A stretch of DNA of 64,000 nucleotides from Limnoperna fortunei (Eukaryota; Mollusca; Bivalvia; Mytilida; Modiolidae): assembly GCA_944474755.1 (NCBI GenBank), contig OX104119.1, positions 81,968,896 to 82,032,895 of the forward strand, read 5' to 3'. A model generated the notes under the pieces. That model did no database searches, had not been told where the DNA came from, and worked only from the letters and a program-made list of their open reading frames with translations. The position numbers were made by a program, and so were the translations under genes. This document shows, one piece after another, positions 1-12,271 of this stretch. Within the stretch, counting starts at the first letter, position 1; each line of letters begins with the position of its first letter.

Positions 1-3
1 AAT

Positions 4-34
4 AAGTCGCCCGACACTTCGTGGTCGGCGACTT
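4..34 (+). repeat. A-type terminal hairpin (reference tail)
   Basis: Arms AAGTCGCCCGACAC and GTGGTCGGCGACTT pair over 13 bp with one bulged base on each side and a TTC loop. The same 31-nt tail starts at 4, 1472, 1530, 1588, 3983, 4050, 7604, 7665, 7729, 10145, 10203, 11390, 11451, 13604, 13659, 13969, 15442, 16927, 18765, 20581, 22759, 22820, 22930 and 22991. It is nearly invariant; the copy at 4050 has one A-to-G change near the 3' end. This first copy closes an element that began upstream of the window. Confidence 0.9.
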
Positions 35-37
35 AAT

Positions 38-1560
38 TAAAATTTACGTTTCCCGAAACGTTGAAGTCGCCTCCCGTTCCGCACTTTTGATCCCCATGGA
101 TAGTATTTCATTCAAATCAGTACATTAAAATATGCCTAGAAATCAAATTTTGTTGAAATCGGACAAAGTTGACTTTTTCCTGCAGTAAAATGGCCGCCAT
201 TTTGAAACCGGAAGTCGGACAAAAAATTTTTAAATAGTGGCACACTCAGGGTATCATAAGCTACCTGAATATTAAATTTCGTCTAAATCGGATGACGTTT
301 AAATTTTTGCATTTTTATGGATGTGGTGTTCGGATGCCGGCCATTTTGAAATGTCGGTCGCGTCAAATTTTTTTTTGCAAAAATGCTCAGGATAGTTAGC
401 TGTATCAGTATACCAATTTTCATTGAAATTGCTTTGGCAATTACTGAGATCTGACAACGGTAGTGATTTTTTTTTCAACGGCGGCCATTTTGAAAATGGC
501 GGCCATTTTGAAAATTTCAAAAGTGGATTGCACAACTTCAGGTCACCCTTAACATGTTCCCAAAGTTTCATTTCGATCGGTTAAAAGATGAGCGAGAAAA
601 CGAGCGGACAACATTGCGAGGGGAAAAAGGAAAACATAATAATAATAATTAAAATTTACGTTTCCCGAAACGTTGAAGTCGCCTCCCGTTCCGCACTTTT
701 GACCGAGTAGAGGGAACTAAAAGTCAAGAGCACAACTTCATAACATGAGCTTTCAGTTGGCCAAGTTTCATTTCGATCGGTTAAAAGATGAGCGAGAAAA
801 CGAGCAAACTTTAAAACGGCCGCCATTTTGAAACCGGAAGTCGGACAAAAAATTTGTTTTGCAAAAATGCTCAGGATAGTTAGCTGTATCAGTATACCAA
901 TTTTCATTGAAATTGCTCTGGCCATAACTGAGATCTGACAACGGCCGCCATTTTGTAAAACTTTAAAACGGCCGCCATTTTGAAACCGGAATTTGGACAA
1001 AAATTTTGAAAATAGTGGCACACTCAGGGTATCATAAGCTACCTGTATACCAAATTTCGTTTAAATCGGATGACGTTTAAATTTTTACAGTTTTAGGGGG
1101 GTGGTGTTCGGATGGCGGCCATTTTGAAATGTCGGCCGCGTCAAATTTTCTTTTGCAAAAATGCTCGGCATAGGGAGCTGTATCAGTATACCAATTTTCA
1201 TTGAAATTGCGTTGGCAATTACTGAGATCTGACAACGGCCGTTATTTTTTTTAAACGGCGGCCATTTTGAAAATGGCGGCCATTTTGAAAATTTCAAAAG
1301 TGGATTGCACAACTTCAGGTCACCCTTATTATGTTCCCAAAGTTTCATTTCGATCGGTTAAAAGATGAGCGAGAAAACGAGCGGACAACATTGCGAGGGG
1401 AAAAAGGAAAACATAAGAAATATGAAAATAATAATAATAATAATAATAATAAGAAACGGAGCAAAAACAATAAGTCGCCCGACACTTCGTGGTCGGCGAC
1501 TTAATAATAAGAAACGGAGTAAAAACAATAAGTCGCCCGACACTTCGTGGTCGGCGACTT
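38..1560 (+). repeat. A-headed chimeric element with D-type body, interrupted by an A element
   Basis: The head palindrome ACGTTTCCCGAAACGT is at 46-61 and the tag AAGTCGCC follows. After CACTTTTGA the sequence leaves the A body and continues as the D body (ATCCCCATGGATAGTATTTC, as at 14070). This looks like recombination at a short CACTTT-ATCCCC identity. The body runs to about 640, where a complete A element is inserted in the AAT tract. The presumed own tail is at 1530-1560. Confidence 0.7.
648..1502 (+). repeat. A-type element, complete
   Basis: Head palindrome at 658-673, tag AAGTCGCC from 676, body with GGCGGCCATTTTG blocks, (AAT)n at about 1427-1450, box AAGAAACGGAGCAAAAACAATA from 1451, hairpin at 1472-1502. 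This is one of the simplest complete examples and is a good reference for the family. No coding potential is recognised. Confidence 0.8.
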
Positions 1561-1618
1561 AATAATAAGAAACGGAGTAAAAACAATAAGTCGCCCGACA
1601 CTTCGTGGTCGGCGACTT
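1451..1618 (+). repeat. Three consecutive A tails
   Basis: Three copies of box plus hairpin lie 58 bp apart, with hairpins at 1472-1502, 1530-1560 and 1588-1618. In the nested reading they close the A element at 648, the chimeric element at 38 and an element whose head lies left of the window. Confidence 0.8.
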
Positions 1619-2393
1619 AATTAAAATTTACGTTTCGCGAAACGTGAAGTCTCCCAAACGAAGTTACTGATAGTCCTGTGCAGCCATTTTACAAAAAATA
1701 GCGCGTCATATAAAAATTCTGAGTTGACCATTGAACTCGACATACTAAATTTACTTTAGGAACCAATTTTCATTGAGTTCCGACAATGTTGAATTTTTGC
1801 CGATTTGGCGACTTTGGTGGCCATTTTTAAAAAAATGGCGGGTCGTATAAAAAATCTGAGTGTACCGTTGAACTCGGCATACCAAATTTACTTTTAGAAC
1901 CTATTTTCGTTGAATTATGACAATGTTGAATTTTTGCCCATTAGGCAACTTTGGCGGCCATTTTACAAAAAATGGCGCGTCGTATAAAAATTCTGAGTTG
2001 ACCATTGGACTCGGCATACCAAATTTACTGTTAAAACCCATTTTCGTTGAAATCCGACAAACTTGAATTTTTGGCGATTCGGCGGCCATTTTGAAAATGG
2101 CGGCCGGTTCGCGCCGCGATTTTTTGCCAAAAATAAATCAAGACCACTATGCTGAACCTACATACCAAGTTTCATCGAAATCCATCTGGCGGTTCTCCGG
2201 GAACTGCATTTTGGCGGGAAAACTTAAATGGCGGCCATTTTGAAAGTGGCGGCCATCTTGGAAATTCCGAAAGATGATTGCACATCTAGCCAATAGGGTC
2301 TAACATCCTACCAAGTTTCAAATTGATCCCATTTACGGTTTCTGAGAAAAGTGTCGGAAATCTCTACGGGGAAACCAGAAGAAGAATAATAAT

Positions 2394-4080
2394 AATTAAA
2401 ATTTACGTTTTCCGAAACGTTGAAGTCGCCTCCCGTTCGGCACTTTTGAACGAGTAGAGGGAACTAAAAGTCAAGAGCACAACTTCATAACATGAGCTTT
2501 CAGTTGGCCAAGTTTCATTTCGATCGGTTAAAAGATGAGCGAGAAAACGAGCAAACTTTAAAACGGCCGCCATTTTGAAACCGGAAGTCGGACAAAAAAT
2601 TTTTTTTGCAAAAATGCTCAGGATAGTTAGCTGTATCAGTATACCAATTTTCATTCAAATTGCTCTGGCCATAACTGAGATCTGACAACGGCCGCCATTT
2701 TGTAAAACTTTAAAACGGCCGCCATTTTGAAACCGGAAGTCGGACAAAACATTTTTAAATAGTGGCACACTTAGGGTATCATAAGCTACCTGTATACCAA
2801 ATTTCGTCTAAATCGGATGACGTTTAAATTTTTACATTTTTAGGGGGGTGGTGTTCGGATGGCGGCCATTTTGAAATGTCGACCGCGTCAAATTTTTTTT
2901 TGCAAAAATGCTCGGGATAGTTAGCTGTACCAGTATACCAATTTTCATTGAAATTGCTTTGGCAATTACTGAGATCTGACAACGGCCGTCATTTTTTTCA
3001 ACGGCGGCCATTTTGAAAATGGCGGCCATTTTGAAAATTTCAAAAGTGGATTGCACAACTTCAGGTCACCCTTAACATGTTCCCAAAGTTTCATTTCGAT
3101 CGGTTAAAAGATGAGCGAGAAAACGAGCGGACAACATTGCGAGGGGAAAACATAAGAAATATGAAAATAATAATAATAATTAAAATTTACGTTTCCCGAA
3201 ACGTTGAAGTCGCCTCCCGTTCCGCATTTTTGACCGAGTAGAGGGAACTAAAAGTCAAGAGCACAACTTCATAACATGAGCTTTCAGTTGGCCAAGTTTC
3301 ATTTCGATCGGTTAAAAGATGAGCGAGAAAACGAGCAAACTTTAAAACGGCCGCCATTTTGAAACCGGAAGTCGGACAAAAAATTTTTTTTGCAAAAATG
3401 CTCAGGATAGTTAGCTGTATCAGTATACCAATTTTCATTGAAATTGCTCTGGCCATAACTGAGATCTGACAACGGCCGCCATTTTGTAAAACTTTAAAAC
3501 GGCCGCCATTTTGAAACCGGAAGTCGGACAAAACATTTTTAAATAGTGGCACACTTAGGGTATCATAAGCTACCTGTATACTAAATTTCGTCTAAATCGG
3601 ATGACGTTTAAATTTTTACATTTTTAGGGGGGTGGTGTTCGGATGGCGGCCATTTTGAAATGTCGGCCGCGTCAAATTTTTTTTTGCAAAAATGCTCGGG
3701 ATAGTTAGCTGTACCAGTATACCAATTTTCATTGAAATTGCTTTGGCAATTACTGAGATCTGACAACGGCCGTCATTTTTTTCAACGGCGGCCATTTTGA
3801 AAATGGCGGCCATTTTGAAAATTTCAAAAGTGGATTGCACAACTTCAGGTCACCCTTAACATGTTCCCAAAGTTTCATTTCGATCGGTTAAAAGATGAGC
3901 GAGAAAACGAGCGGACAACATTGCGAGGGGAAAACATAAGAAATATGAAAATAATAATAATAAGAAACGGAGTAAAAACAATAAGTCGCCCGACACTTCG
4001 TGGTCGGCGACTTAATAATAATGATAATAAGAAACGGAGTAAAAACAATAAGTCGCCCGACACTTCGTGGTCGGCGGCTT
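2394..4080 (+). repeat. Two nested A elements with two tails
   Basis: Heads at 2405-2420 and 3189-3204, tails at 3983-4013 and 4050-4080. The first body ends at an (AAT)n tract, the second head follows at once, and the two tails follow in series with a short AATAATGATAAT spacer. Two heads and two tails balance exactly. Confidence 0.75.
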
Positions 4081-4082
4081 AA

Positions 4083-5653
4083 TTAAAATTTACGTTTCCC
4101 GAAACGTTGAAGTCGCCTCCCGTTCCGCACTTTTGACCGAGTAGAGGGAACTAAAAGTCAAGAGCACAACTTCATAACATGAGCTTTCAGTTGGCCAAGT
4201 TTCATTTCGATCGGTTAAAAGATGAGCGAGAAAACGAGCAAACTTTAAAACGGCCGCCATTTTGAAACCGGAAGTCGGACAAAAAATTTTTTTTGCAAAA
4301 ATGCTCAGGATAGTTAGCTGTATCAGTATACCAATTTTCATTGAAATTGCTCTGGCCATAACTGAGATCTGACAACGGCCGCCATTTTGTAAAACTTTAA
4401 AACGGCCGCCATTTTGAAACCGGAAGTCGGACAAAACATTTTTAAATAGTGGCACACTTAGGGTATCATAAGCTACCTGTATACCAAATTTCGTCTAAAT
4501 CGGATGACGTTTAAATTTTTACATTTTTAGGGGGGTGGTGTTCGGATGGCGGCCATTTTGAAATGTCGGCCGCGTCAAATTTTTTTTTGCAAAAATGCTC
4601 GGGATAGTTAGCTGTACCAGTATACCAATTTTCATTGAAATTGCTTTGGCAATTACTGAGATCTGACAACGGCCGTCATTTTTTTTCAACGGCGGCCATT
4701 TTGAAAATGGCGGCCATTTTGAAAATTTCAAAAGTGGATTGCACAACTTCAGGTCACCCTTAACATGTTCCCAAAGTTTCATTTCGATCGGTTAAAAGAT
4801 GAGCGAGAAAACGAGCGGACAACATTGCGAGGGGAAAACATAAGAAATATGAAAATAATAATAATTAAAATTTACGTTTCCCGAAACGTTGAAGTCGCCT
4901 CCCGTTCCGCACTTTTGACCGAGTAGAGGGAACTAAAAGTCAAGAGCACAACTTCATAACATGAGCTTTCAGTTGGCCAAGTTTCATTTCGATCGGTTAA
5001 AAGATGAGCGAGAAAACGAGCAAACTTTAAAACGGCCGCCATTTTGAAACCGGAAGTCGGACAAAAAATTTTTTTTGCAAAAATGCTCAGGATAGTTAGC
5101 TGTATCAGTATACCAATTTTCATTGAAATTGCTCTGGCCATAACGGAGATCTGACAACGGCCGCCATTTTGTGAAACTTTAAAACGGCCGCCATTTTGAA
5201 ACCGGAAGTCGGACAAAACATTTTTAAATAGTGGCACACTTAGGGTATCATAAGCTACCTGTATACCAAATTTCGTCTAAATCGGATGACGTTTAAATTT
5301 TTACATTTTTAGGGGGGTGGTGTTCGGATGGCGGCCATTTTGAAATGTCGGCCGCGTCAAATTTTTTTTTGCAAAAATGCTCGGGATAGTTAGCTGTACC
5401 AGTATACCAATTTTCATTGAAATTGCTTTGGCAATTACTGAGATCTGACAACGGCCGTCATTTTTTTCAACGGCGGCCATTTTGAAAATGGCGGCCATTT
5501 TGAAAATTTCAAAAGTGGATGGCACAACTTCAGGTCACCCTTAACATGTTCCCAAAGTTTCATTTCGATCGGTTAAAAGATGAGCGAGAAAACGAGCGGA
5601 CAACATTGCGAGGGGAAAAAGGAAAACATAAGAAATATGAAAATAATAATAAT
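4083..5653 (+). repeat. Two A-type units in series
   Basis: Heads at 4092-4107 and 4874-4889, 782 bp apart. The units are almost identical, differing by a few bases such as T versus A in the ACGGAGATCTG stretch near 5143. Neither has its tail here: both run into the E element and are probably closed by A tails at 7604 and 7665. The near identity points to recent amplification or gene conversion. Confidence 0.75.
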
Positions 5654-7437
5654 TAAACATGATTATGATCTTATGGATCATAACTGGCTCCCAAACGGCC
5701 CCCGTGGACACTGGAGTTCAGACATTCACTCACAGCAACTTTATCTACCAGGAAACCAAGTTTCGTGCAAATCAGAGTATTTTTTAATTTTGTTGGCCAT
5801 CTTGGATTCAAAATGGCCGCCGTAGAAAGTCCACATGTGCGTCATATGGTTCGGTATAACATACTCTACTTATATTCCAATTTTCATTGAAATCTGTTAA
5901 CTTTTGGATTTTTAAGGATTTATTTTCATTTTCAAAATGGCCGCCATTTTAAGATGGTCGCCATGTTCAAATTCAAATTTTGATGACTAACATCTGATCG
6001 CAACATGGTAATCTACCTAAAAAGCAAGTTTTGTGCGAATCCGAGCATTTTGAATTTTTAGCGGCCATCTTGGATTCAAAATGGCCACCAAAAAAGTCAA
6101 CATGTGCGTCATATGGTGCGGTATAACATACTCTACTTATATTCCAATTTTCATCGAAATCCGTTAACTTTAAGATTTTTAATGATTTATTTTCATTTTC
6201 AAAATGGCCGCCATTTTAAGATGGCCGCCATGTTCAAATTCAAATTTTGATGACTAACATCTGATCGCATCATGGCAATCTACCTAAAAACCAAGTTTCG
6301 TGCGATTCCGAGCATTTTGAATTTTTGGCGGCCATCTTGGATTCAAAATGGCCGCCATAAAAAGTCAACATGTGTGTCATATGGTGCGGTATAACATACC
6401 CTACTTATATTCCAATTTTCATTGAAATCCGTTAACTTTTGGATTTTTAAGGATTTTTTTCGTTTTCAAAATGGCCGCCATTTCAAGATGGCCGCCAATT
6501 TCAAAATTTTAAAACTTGAAGGCACCACTTCAAGTCATGACCTATTTTTGGGTGAAGTTTCATAATGATCCAATTTACGGTCTCCGAGAAAACGGTCGGA
6601 CAAAATTTTGGCGGAAAGGAGAAGAAAAATAATAATAATAATAATTAAACATGATTGTGTTGGGATGCCAACACAGAAGTCGCCCAAATCCCCATGGATA
6701 GTATTCCATGCAAATCAGTACAGCTGTACATCAAAATACGTCTAGAAATCAAAGTTCGTTGAAATCGGACAAAGTTGACGTTTTTGAGGGGCGGGTGTGG
6801 TAAAACGGCGGCCATTTTAAAATGGCGGCTTTCGCATCAAATTTGTTTTCGCCACAATGCTCAGGATGGTTAACTCTACCAGTGTACCAATTTTCATTAA
6901 AATCCATCCACCCATCTCCGAGATCTGAGAGGGGGCCAAAAATCTTTAATGGCGGCCATTTTGAAAATGGCGGCCATTTTGAAAATTTCAAAAGTGGATG
7001 GCACACCTCTGAGTGACCCTCCACCCACCTCAGCAGGTTTTATCTTGACAGTACATCAAAATACGTCTAGAAATCAAATTTCGTTGAAATCGGACAAAGT
7101 TGACATTTTTGGGGGGCGGGTGTGATAAAATGGCGGCGATTTTAAAATGGCGGCATTCGCATCATATTTTTTTTCGCCACACTGCTCAGGATGGTTAACT
7201 CTACCAGTGTACCAATTTTCATTAAAATCCATCCACCCATCTCCGAGATCTGAGAGGTGGCCAAAAATCTTTAATGGCGGCCATTTTGAAAATGGCGGCC
7301 ATTTTGAAAATTTCAAAAGTGAAAGGCACACCTCTGAGTGACCCTCCACCCACCTCAGCAGGTTTTATCTTGATTGGTCAAAGCGTTTTCAAAAAATGTG
7401 TCGGACAAGTTCACGATTAAGAAAAATGTGTGGAAAA

Positions 7438-7473
<36 letters not shown>

Positions 7474-7576
7474 GAAACGGTGCAAAAACAATAAGTCTCC
7501 CAAAACTTGTTTTGGGCGACTTAATAAGAAACGGAGCAAAAACAATATGTCTCCCAAACTTTCGTTTGGGAGCCAT
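5654..7576 (+). repeat. E-type element carrying a nested C element
   Basis: The head palindrome is TTATGATC (5663-5670), loop, GATCATAA (5676-5683). Tag TGGCTCCCAAACG is at 5685-5697. The body holds three degenerate units of about 270 bp, marked by ATCTTGGATTCAAAATGGCC near 5795, 6067 and 6337. The tail at 7547-7576 has 5' arm ATGTCTCCCAAAC and 3' arm GTTTGGGAGCCAT. The inverse of the 3' arm matches the head tag over 13 bp, including the family-specific GGCTCC that the 5' arm lacks. A C element occupies its AAT tract. Confidence 0.8.
6647..7522 (+). repeat. C-type element nested inside the E element
   Basis: Head palindrome GTGTTGGGATGCCAACAC at 6657-6674, tag AAGTCGCCCAAA at 6677-6688. Two tandem body units of about 325 bp (from about 6720 and 7050) are followed by a long (AAT)n at 7440-7471 and a tail at 7493-7522. 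The inverse of the tail 3' arm (TTTGGGCGACTT) equals the head tag over 12 bp; the 5' arm reads AAGTCTCCC instead. Confidence 0.85.
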
Positions 7577-7759
7577 AATAATAAGAAACGGAGTAAAAAC
7601 AATAAGTCGCCCGACACTTCGTGGTCGGCGACTTAATAATAATAAGAAACGGAGTAAAAACAATAAGTCGCCCGACACTTCGTGGTCGGCGACTTAATAA
7701 TAATAATAAGAAACGGAGTAAAAACAATAAGTCGCCCGACACTTCGTGGTCGGCGACTT
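7472..7759 (+). repeat. Tail cluster C-E-A-A-A
   Basis: Five box-plus-hairpin modules in a row: C (7493-7522), E (7547-7576), A (7604-7634), A (7665-7695), A (7729-7759), separated by AAT repeats. The order C then E is the reverse of the head order E (5663) then C (6657), as expected for nesting. Two of the A tails can close the A heads at 4092 and 4874; the third has no head nearby. Confidence 0.85.
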
Positions 7760-7768
7760 AATAATAAT

Positions 7769-10233
7769 AATTAAAATTTACGTTTCCCGAAACGTTGAAG
7801 TCGCCTCCCGTTCCGCACTTTTGACCGAGTAGAGGGAACTAAAAGTCAAGAGCACAACTTCATAACATGAGCTTTCAGTTGGCCAAGTTTCATTTCGATC
7901 GGTTAAAAGATGAGCGAGAAAACGAGCAAACTTTAAAACGAACGCCATTTTGAAACCGGAAGTCGGACAAAAATTTTTTTTTGCAAAAATGCTCAGGATA
8001 GTTAGCTGTATCAGTATACCAATTTTCATTGAAATTGCTCTGGCCATAACTGAGATCTGACAACGGCCGCCATTTTGTAAAACTTTAAAACGGCCGCCAT
8101 TTTGAAACCGGAAGTCGGACAAAACATTTTTAATAGTGGCACACTTAGGGTATCATAAGCTACCTGTATACCAAATTTCGTCTAAATCGGATGACGTTTA
8201 AATTTTTACATTTTTAGGGGGGTGGTGTTCGGATGGCGGCCATTTTGAAATGTCGGCCGCGTCAAATTTTTTTTTGCAAAAATGCTCGGGATAGTTAGCT
8301 GTACCAGTATACCAATTTTCATTGAAATTGCTTTGGCAATTACTGAGATCTGACAACGGCCGTTATTTTTTTCAACGGCGGCCATTTTGAAAATGGCGGC
8401 CATTTTGAAAATTTTAAAAGTGGATTGCACAACTTCAGGTCACCCTTAACATGTTCCTAAAGTTTCATTTCGATCGGTTAAAAGATGAGCGAGAAAACGA
8501 GCGGACAACATTGCGAGGGGAAAACATAAGAAATATGAAAATAATAATAATAATAATTAAAATTTACGTTTCCCGAAACGTTGAAGTCGCCTCCCGTTCC
8601 GCAGTTTTGACCGAGTAGAGGGAACTAAAAGTCAAGAGCACAACTTCATAACATGAGCTTTCAGTTGGCCAAGTTTCATTTCGATCGGTTAAAAGATGAG
8701 CGAGAAAACGAGCAAACTTTAAAACGGCCGCCATTTTGAAACCGGAAGTCGGACAAAAAATTTTTTTTGCAAAAATGCTCAGGATAGTTAGCTGTATCAG
8801 TATACCAATTTTCATTGAAATTGCTCTGGCCATAACTGAGATCTGACAACGGCCGCCATTTTGTAAAACTTTAAAACGGCCGCCATTTTGAAACCGGAAG
8901 TCGGACAAAACATTTTTAAATAGTGGCACACTTAGGGTATCATAAGCTACCTGTATACCAAATTTCGTCTAAATCGGATGACGTTTAAATTTTTACATTT
9001 TTAGGGGGGTGGTGTTCGGATGGCGGCCATTTTGAAATGTCGGCCGCGTCAAATTTTTTTTTGCAAAAATGCTCGGGATAGTTAGCTGTACCAGTATACC
9101 AATTTTCATTGAAATTGCTTTGGCAATTACTGAGATCTGACAACGGCCGTCATTTTTTTCAACGGCGGCCATTTTGAAAATGGCGGCCATTTTGAAAATT
9201 TCAAAAGTGGATTGCACAACTTCAGGTCACCCTAAACATGTTCCCAAAGTTTCATTTCGATCGGTTAAAAGATGAGCGAGAAAACGAGCGGACAACATTG
9301 CGAGGGGAAAACATAAGAAATATGAAAATAATAATAATAATTAAAATTTACGTTTCCCGAAACGTTGAAGTCGCCTCCCGTTCCGCACTTTTGACCGAGT
9401 AGAGGGAACTAAAAGTCAAGAGCACAACTTCATAACATGAGCTTTCAGTTGGCCAAGTTTCATTTCGATCGGTTAAAAGATGAGCGAGAAAACGAGCAAA
9501 CTTTAAAACGGCCGCCATTTTGAAACCGGAAGTCGGACAAAAAATGTTTTTTGCAAAAATGCTCAGGATAGTTAGCTGTATCAGTATACCAATTTTCCTT
9601 GAAATTGCTCTGGCCATAACTGAGATCTGACAACGGCCGCCATTTTGTAAAACTTTAAAACGGCCGCCATTTTGAAACCGGAAGTCGGACAAAACATTTT
9701 TAAATAGTGGCACACTTAGGGTATCATAAGCTACCTGTATACCAAATTTCGTCTAAATCGGATGACGTTTAAATTTTTACATTTTTAGGGGGGGTGGTGT
9801 TCGGATGGCGGCCATTTTGAAATGTCGGCCGCGTCAAATTTTTTTTTGCAAAAATGCTCGGGATAGTTAGCTGTACCAGTATACCAATTTTCATTGAAAT
9901 TGCTTTGGCAATTACTGAGATCTGACAACGGCCGTCATTTTTTTCAACGGCGGCCATTTTGAAAATGGCGGCCATTTTGAAAATTTCAAAAGTGGATTGC
10001 ACAACTTCAGGTCACCCTTAACATGTTCCCAAAGTTTCATTTCGATCGGTTAAAAGATGAGCGAGAAAACGAGCGGACAACATTGCGAGGGGAAAACATA
10101 AGAAATATGAAAATAATAATAATAAGAAACGGAGTAAAAACAATAAGTCGCCCGACACTTCGTGGTCGGCGACTTAATAATAAGAAACGGAGTAAAAACA
10201 ATAAGTCGCCCGACACTTCGTGGTCGGCGACTT
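7769..10233 (+). repeat. Three A-type units with two tails
   Basis: Heads at 7780-7795, 8566-8581 and 9350-9365 (spacing 786 and 784 bp). Tails at 10145-10175 and 10203-10233. The third unit in the nested reading is closed beyond the D element, at 11390 or 11451. The 784-bp monomers differ by only a few bases. Confidence 0.75.
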
Positions 10234-10235
10234 AA

Positions 10236-11362
10236 CTAGTGCTGATTGTGTTGGGATGCCAACACAGAATGTCTCCCAAACGAACCCCCATTGCCACTAT
10301 AATCCTTATGGATAGTATTTCATTCAAATCAGTACATTAAAATATGCCTAGAAATCAAATTTTGTTGAAATCGGACAAAGTTGACTTTTTCCTGCAGTAA
10401 AATGGCCGCCATTTTGAAACCGGAAGTCAGACAAAAATTTGTAAATAGTGGCACACTCAGGGTATCATAAGCTACCTGTATACCAAATTTCGTCTAAATC
10501 GGATGACGTTTAAATTTTTGCATTTTTAGGGGGGTGGTGTTCGGATGGCGGCCATTTTGAAATGTCGGTCGCGTCAAATTTTTTTTTGCAAAGATGCTCA
10601 GGATAGTTAGCTGTATCAGTATACCAATTTTCATTGAAATTGCTTTGGCAATTACTGAGATCTGACAACGGCCTTCATTTTTTTTCAACGGCGGCAATTT
10701 TGAAAATGGCGGCCATTTTGAAAATTTCAAAAGTGGATTGCACAACTTCAGGTCACCCTTAACATGTTCCCAAAGTTTCATCTTGATTGTTCCTAGAAAT
10801 CAAATTTTGTTGAAATCGGACAAAGTTGACTTTTTCCTTCCGTAAAATGGCCGCCATTTTGAAACCGGAAGTCGGAGAAAAAAATTTTAAATAGTGGCAC
10901 ACTCAGGGTATCATAAGCTACCTGTATACCAAATTTCGTCTAAATCGGATGACGTTTAAATTTTTTCATTTTTAGGGGGGTGGTGTTCGGATGGCGGCCA
11001 TTTTGAAATGTCGGTCGCGTCAAATTTTTTTTTGCAAAAATGCTCAGGATAGTTAGCTGTATCAGTATACTAATTTTCATTGAAATTGCTTTGGCAATTA
11101 CTGAGATCTGACAACGGCCGTCATTTTTTTTCAATGGCGGCCATTTTGAAAATGGCGGCCATTTTGAAAATTTCAAAAGTGGATTGCACAACTTCAGGTC
11201 ACCCTTAACATGTTCCCAAAGTTTCATCTTGATTGGACATTGCATCTCTGAGAAAATGTGCGGACAAGATTGAACGGAAAGAAAAAAGAAAGAAAGAAGA
11301 AGAATAATAATAAGAAACCGGACAAAAACAATATGTCTCCCAAAACTTCGTTTGGGAGACAT
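10236..11362 (+). repeat. D-type element 1
   Basis: Head palindrome GTGTTGGGATGCCAACAC at 10248-10265 (shared with family C) and tag ATGTCTCCCAAACGAA from 10269. Two body units of about 430 bp follow (from about 10310 and 10790), then an A/G-rich run, AATAATAAT and the tail at 11333-11362. The inverse of the tail 3' arm matches the tag over 16 bp, the clearest terminal inverted repeat after family B. Confidence 0.85.
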
Positions 11363-11481
11363 AATAATAAGAAACGGAGTAAAAACAATAAGTCGCCCGA
11401 CACTTCGTGGTCGGCGACTTAATAATAATAAGAAACGGAGTAAAAACAATAAGTCGCCCGACACTTCGTGGTCGGCGACTT
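11311..11481 (+). repeat. Tail cluster D-A-A
   Basis: D tail at 11333-11362 followed by A tails at 11390-11420 and 11451-11481. The D tail carries a variant box (AAGAAACCGGACAAAAACAAT). Confidence 0.8.
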
Positions 11482-11483
11482 AA

Positions 11484-12271
11484 TTAAAATTTACGTTTCC
11501 CGAAACGTTGAAGTCGCCTCCCGTTCCGCACTTTTGACCGAGTAGAGGGAACTAAAAGTCAAGAGCACAACTTCATAACATGAGCTTTCAGTTGGCCAAG
11601 TTTCATTTCGATCGGTTAAAAGATGAGCGAGAAAACGAGCAAACTTTAAAACGGCCGCCATTTTGAAACCGGAAGTCGGACAAAAAATTTTTTTTGCAAA
11701 AATGCTCAGGATAGTTAGCTGTATCAGTATACCAATTTTCATTCAAATTGCTCTGGCCATAACTGAGATCTGACAACGGCCGCCATTTTGTAAAACTTTA
11801 AAACGGCCGCCATTTTGAAACCGGAAGTCGGACAAAACATTTTTAAATAGTGGCACACTTAGGGTATCATAAGCTACCTGTATACCAAATTTCGTCTAAA
11901 TCGGATGACGTTTAAATTTTTACATTTTTAGGCGGGTGGTGTTCGGATGGCGGCCATTTTGAAATGTCGGCCGCGTCAAATTTTTTTTTGCAAAAATGCT
12001 CGGAATAGTTAGCTGTACCAGTATACCAATTTTCATTGAAATTGCTTTGGCAATTACTGAGATCTGACAACGGCCGTCATTTTTTTCAACGGCGGCCATT
12101 TTGAAAATGGCGGCCATTTTGAAAATTTCAAAAGTGGATTGCACAACTTCAGGTCACCCTTAACATGTTCCCAAAGTTTCATTTCGATCGGTTAAAAGAT
12201 GAGCGAGAAAACGAGCGGACAACATTGCGAGGGGAAAACATAAGAAATATGAAAATAATAATAATAATAAT
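11484..12271 (+). repeat. A-type unit
   Basis: Head at 11493-11508, standard body of about 780 bp ending in (AAT)n, where the second B element begins. Its tail would be one of the A hairpins at 13604 or 13659. Confidence 0.75.
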
